A stretch of DNA of 64,000 nt from Aquabacter cavernae (GTDB taxonomy: Bacteria > Pseudomonadota > Alphaproteobacteria > Rhizobiales > Xanthobacteraceae), in assembly GCF_003993795.1 (NCBI RefSeq), contig NZ_RWKV01000017.1, positions 248,001 through 312,000 on the forward strand, read 5' to 3'. Shown piece after piece: positions 62,877 to 64,000 of this stretch. The notes beneath the pieces were generated by a model, which did no database searches, was not told the DNA's origin, and worked only from the letters and a program-made list of their open reading frames with translations. A program made the translations under genes and the position numbers. Position 1 is the first letter of the stretch; the number at the start of each line of letters is the position of its first letter.

Positions 62877-62915
62877 AAAATCCGCCCGAGCCCCAGGCCC
62901 GGGCGGTTTTTTTTT
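62877..62915. terminator. Bidirectional intrinsic terminator
   Basis: AAAAAT-CCGCCCG ... CGGGCGG-TTTTTTTTT: a stem flanked by an A-run on one side and a T-run on the other, between convergent doxX and MAPEG genes. Confidence 0.92.
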
Positions 62916-62919
62916 GCGT

Positions 62920-63312
62920 TCAGACCAGCGGCGACAAGAGCACCAGGAACATCCCCGCCATGGCCACGGTCCAGACCAGAGAGCGCACATAGGGCACGCC
63001 GAACGCATAAAGCGGCACATAAGCGAGGCGCGCCCAGAAATAGAGCGCGGCGCCACCCATGGAGAGCCAATTGTGCGCCCCCGCGAAATGGGCGACGGCC
63101 ACCGCGCCCACGAACAGGGGAAAGGTCTCCATCATGTTGCGATGGGCCCGCTCCAGCCGCCCGCCCAGCCCGTCCAGGGGCGGCATGGGGACATCGCGCG
63201 GCCCGGCATTCCAGGCGAGGCCCCGCGCGCGGGTGGCGATGCCGATGGGCAGCAGGAGCTGGATGAAGGCGAGGACGATGCTCAAGGCGAGATAAACCAG
63301 CTCAACGGTCAT
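62920..63312 (-). CDS. MAPEG-family membrane protein
   Basis: Membrane protein of 130 residues with four helices. [27 protein letters not shown] is the MAPEG signature (ERAHxNxxEtfpl), and [20 protein letters not shown] completes the domain. Eukaryotic members are glutathione-dependent enzymes; bacterial functions are mostly undefined. Its start overlaps the upstream YaiI gene by 11 bp, so they are co-transcribed. Confidence 0.88.
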   Translation of the reverse strand: MTVELVYLALSIVLAFIQLLLPIGIATRARGLAWNAGPRDVPMPPLDGLGGRLERAHRNMMETFPLFVGAVAVAHFAGAHNWLSMGGAALYFWARLAYVPLYAFGVPYVRSLVWTVAMAGMFLVLLSPLV

Positions 63313-63829
63313 CGGCAGGCTCCTTCGGCGGGGTGGTCACGTAGCCGGCGCGCTTCAGGCGCACCAAGGCGAGATCCAAGGCGGAGAGGAAGGCCGAGCG
63401 GTCCCGCGCCGAGAAGGGCGGCGGCCCCCGTGTCACCTCGCCCGCCGAGCGCAGCGAATCCATGAGATCCCGGGTCGCCAGCGCGTCGCCGATAGTGGAC
63501 GGCGTGAAGGCGCGCCCCGTGGGCGAGAGCACGTCGGCCCCGGCAGTGACGCAGCGATGGGCCAGCGGAACGTCCGCCGTCACCACCACGTCGCCCTTGG
63601 AGACGCGCTCGGCGATATAATCGTCGGCCACATCCGGGCCGCTCGGCACCACCACGCGCTCCACCTGCACGTCGCGGGGAACCGCCAGGGGCGCGTTGGA
63701 CACCAGCACGACATGCACCCCGTGGCGCTCGGCCACGCGATACACCTCGTTCTTCACGGGGCAGGCATCGCCATCCACATAGAGGACGATGGGCGCGGCA
63801 CGAACGGCCGCCGGAGGACGGAAGGACAT
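63302..63829 (-). CDS. YaiI/YqxD family protein (DUF188)
   Basis: Protein of 175 residues, DUF188 (PIN-like fold). Signature stretches: [20 protein letters not shown] near the start, [21 protein letters not shown] and [22 protein letters not shown], and [12 protein letters not shown]. The conserved Asp residues suggest metal-dependent nuclease ancestry; no activity is established. ATG 63829 follows GGACGGAAGGA. Confidence 0.92.
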   Translation of the reverse strand: MSFRPPAAVRAAPIVLYVDGDACPVKNEVYRVAERHGVHVVLVSNAPLAVPRDVQVERVVVPSGPDVADDYIAERVSKGDVVVTADVPLAHRCVTAGADVLSPTGRAFTPSTIGDALATRDLMDSLRSAGEVTRGPPPFSARDRSAFLSALDLALVRLKRAGYVTTPPKEPADDR

Positions 63830-63910
63830 GCCCCTTCATACGCCATTCGCCCGCCGCCCCCAACCAATGGGAGAGTTGACGGGACGCCCCGCCAAGGCTT
63901 CATTCCCCCC

Positions 63911-64000
63911 ATGACGCAGCCCAATTCGCGCCTCGGAGCCTGGCTCCGGAAACTCCCGGTCATCGGCCCTGCTTTGTCCCATGTGGTGCGGCTGGAATGG
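63911..64000 (+). CDS. Start of a gene running off the window
   Basis: Thirty codons from ATG 63911 to the window end without a stop (MTQPNSRLGAWLRKLPVIGP...). Upstream there is a short promoter-sized gap shared with the divergent YaiI gene. Too little sequence to name a family; the RKLPVIGP...VVRLE pattern is reminiscent of the N-terminus of S49 (SppA-like) peptidases, but this is weak. Confidence 0.45.
   Translation, partial: MTQPNSRLGAWLRKLPVIGPALSHVVRLEW

Overview
The window is 64 kb of GC-rich chromosome from an alphaproteobacterium, most likely order Hyphomicrobiales (Rhizobiales) and possibly Xanthobacteraceae. This rests on conserved gene orders (nagZ-scpA-scpB-tatABC-serS-surE and ruvC-ruvA-ruvB-ybgC-tolQRAB-pal-cpoB-tilS-ftsH), a ROSE-like RNA thermometer before an hsp20/DUF1150 pair, and short palindromic intergenic repeats typical of the order. 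No rRNA, tRNA, CRISPR array, prophage or intact insertion sequence was seen.

Layout. 0-4.5 kb: an L,D-transpeptidase, an orphan amino-acid binding protein, a Tat-exported metallo-beta-lactamase-fold hydrolase and an APC permease. 4.6-15 kb: housekeeping operon nagZ-scpA-scpB-(ABC ATPase)-tatA-tatB-tatC-serS-surE, then ndk and two tandem TerC-family genes. 15-19.5 kb: a molybdopterin oxidoreductase and purM-purN. 19.8-31.2 kb: a large secreted repeat protein, a beta-carbonic anhydrase paired with an NCS2-type permease carrying a cytoplasmic tail domain, a sensor kinase with degenerate receivers coupled to a free receiver, a TIM-barrel protein and a glutamate-synthase-domain protein. 31.2-36.6 kb: a heat-shock unit, then a giant methyltransferase/glycosyltransferase with a degenerate HAD-like partner. 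37-50.5 kb (minus strand): the envelope and DNA-repair run from ruvC to ftsH, interrupted by a DUF1772 gene (ruvC/ruvA) and a complete RES-Xre toxin-antitoxin pair (ruvA/ruvB). 50.5-64 kb: a PodJ-like Sel1-repeat membrane protein, a MerR regulator, a secreted glycosidase, an SAF-domain oxidoreductase, a metallophosphoesterase, a Spy/CpxP-like protein, an MFS transporter, small secreted proteins, a divergent LysR/DoxX pair, MAPEG and YaiI proteins, and the start of one more gene.

The least explained features are: (1) a three-copy modular repeat whose tip hairpin differs completely between copies yet stays perfectly base-paired; (2) the carbonic anhydrase/NCS2 permease pair with an ATPase-like tail on the permease; (3) the RES-Xre module inside the Holliday-junction operon; (4) the kinase with two receiver-like domains lacking phospho-acceptor residues; (5) the giant glycosyltransferase next to a HAD-like protein that has lost its catalytic segment. 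Functions come from motifs and family knowledge read by eye; no database search was run.
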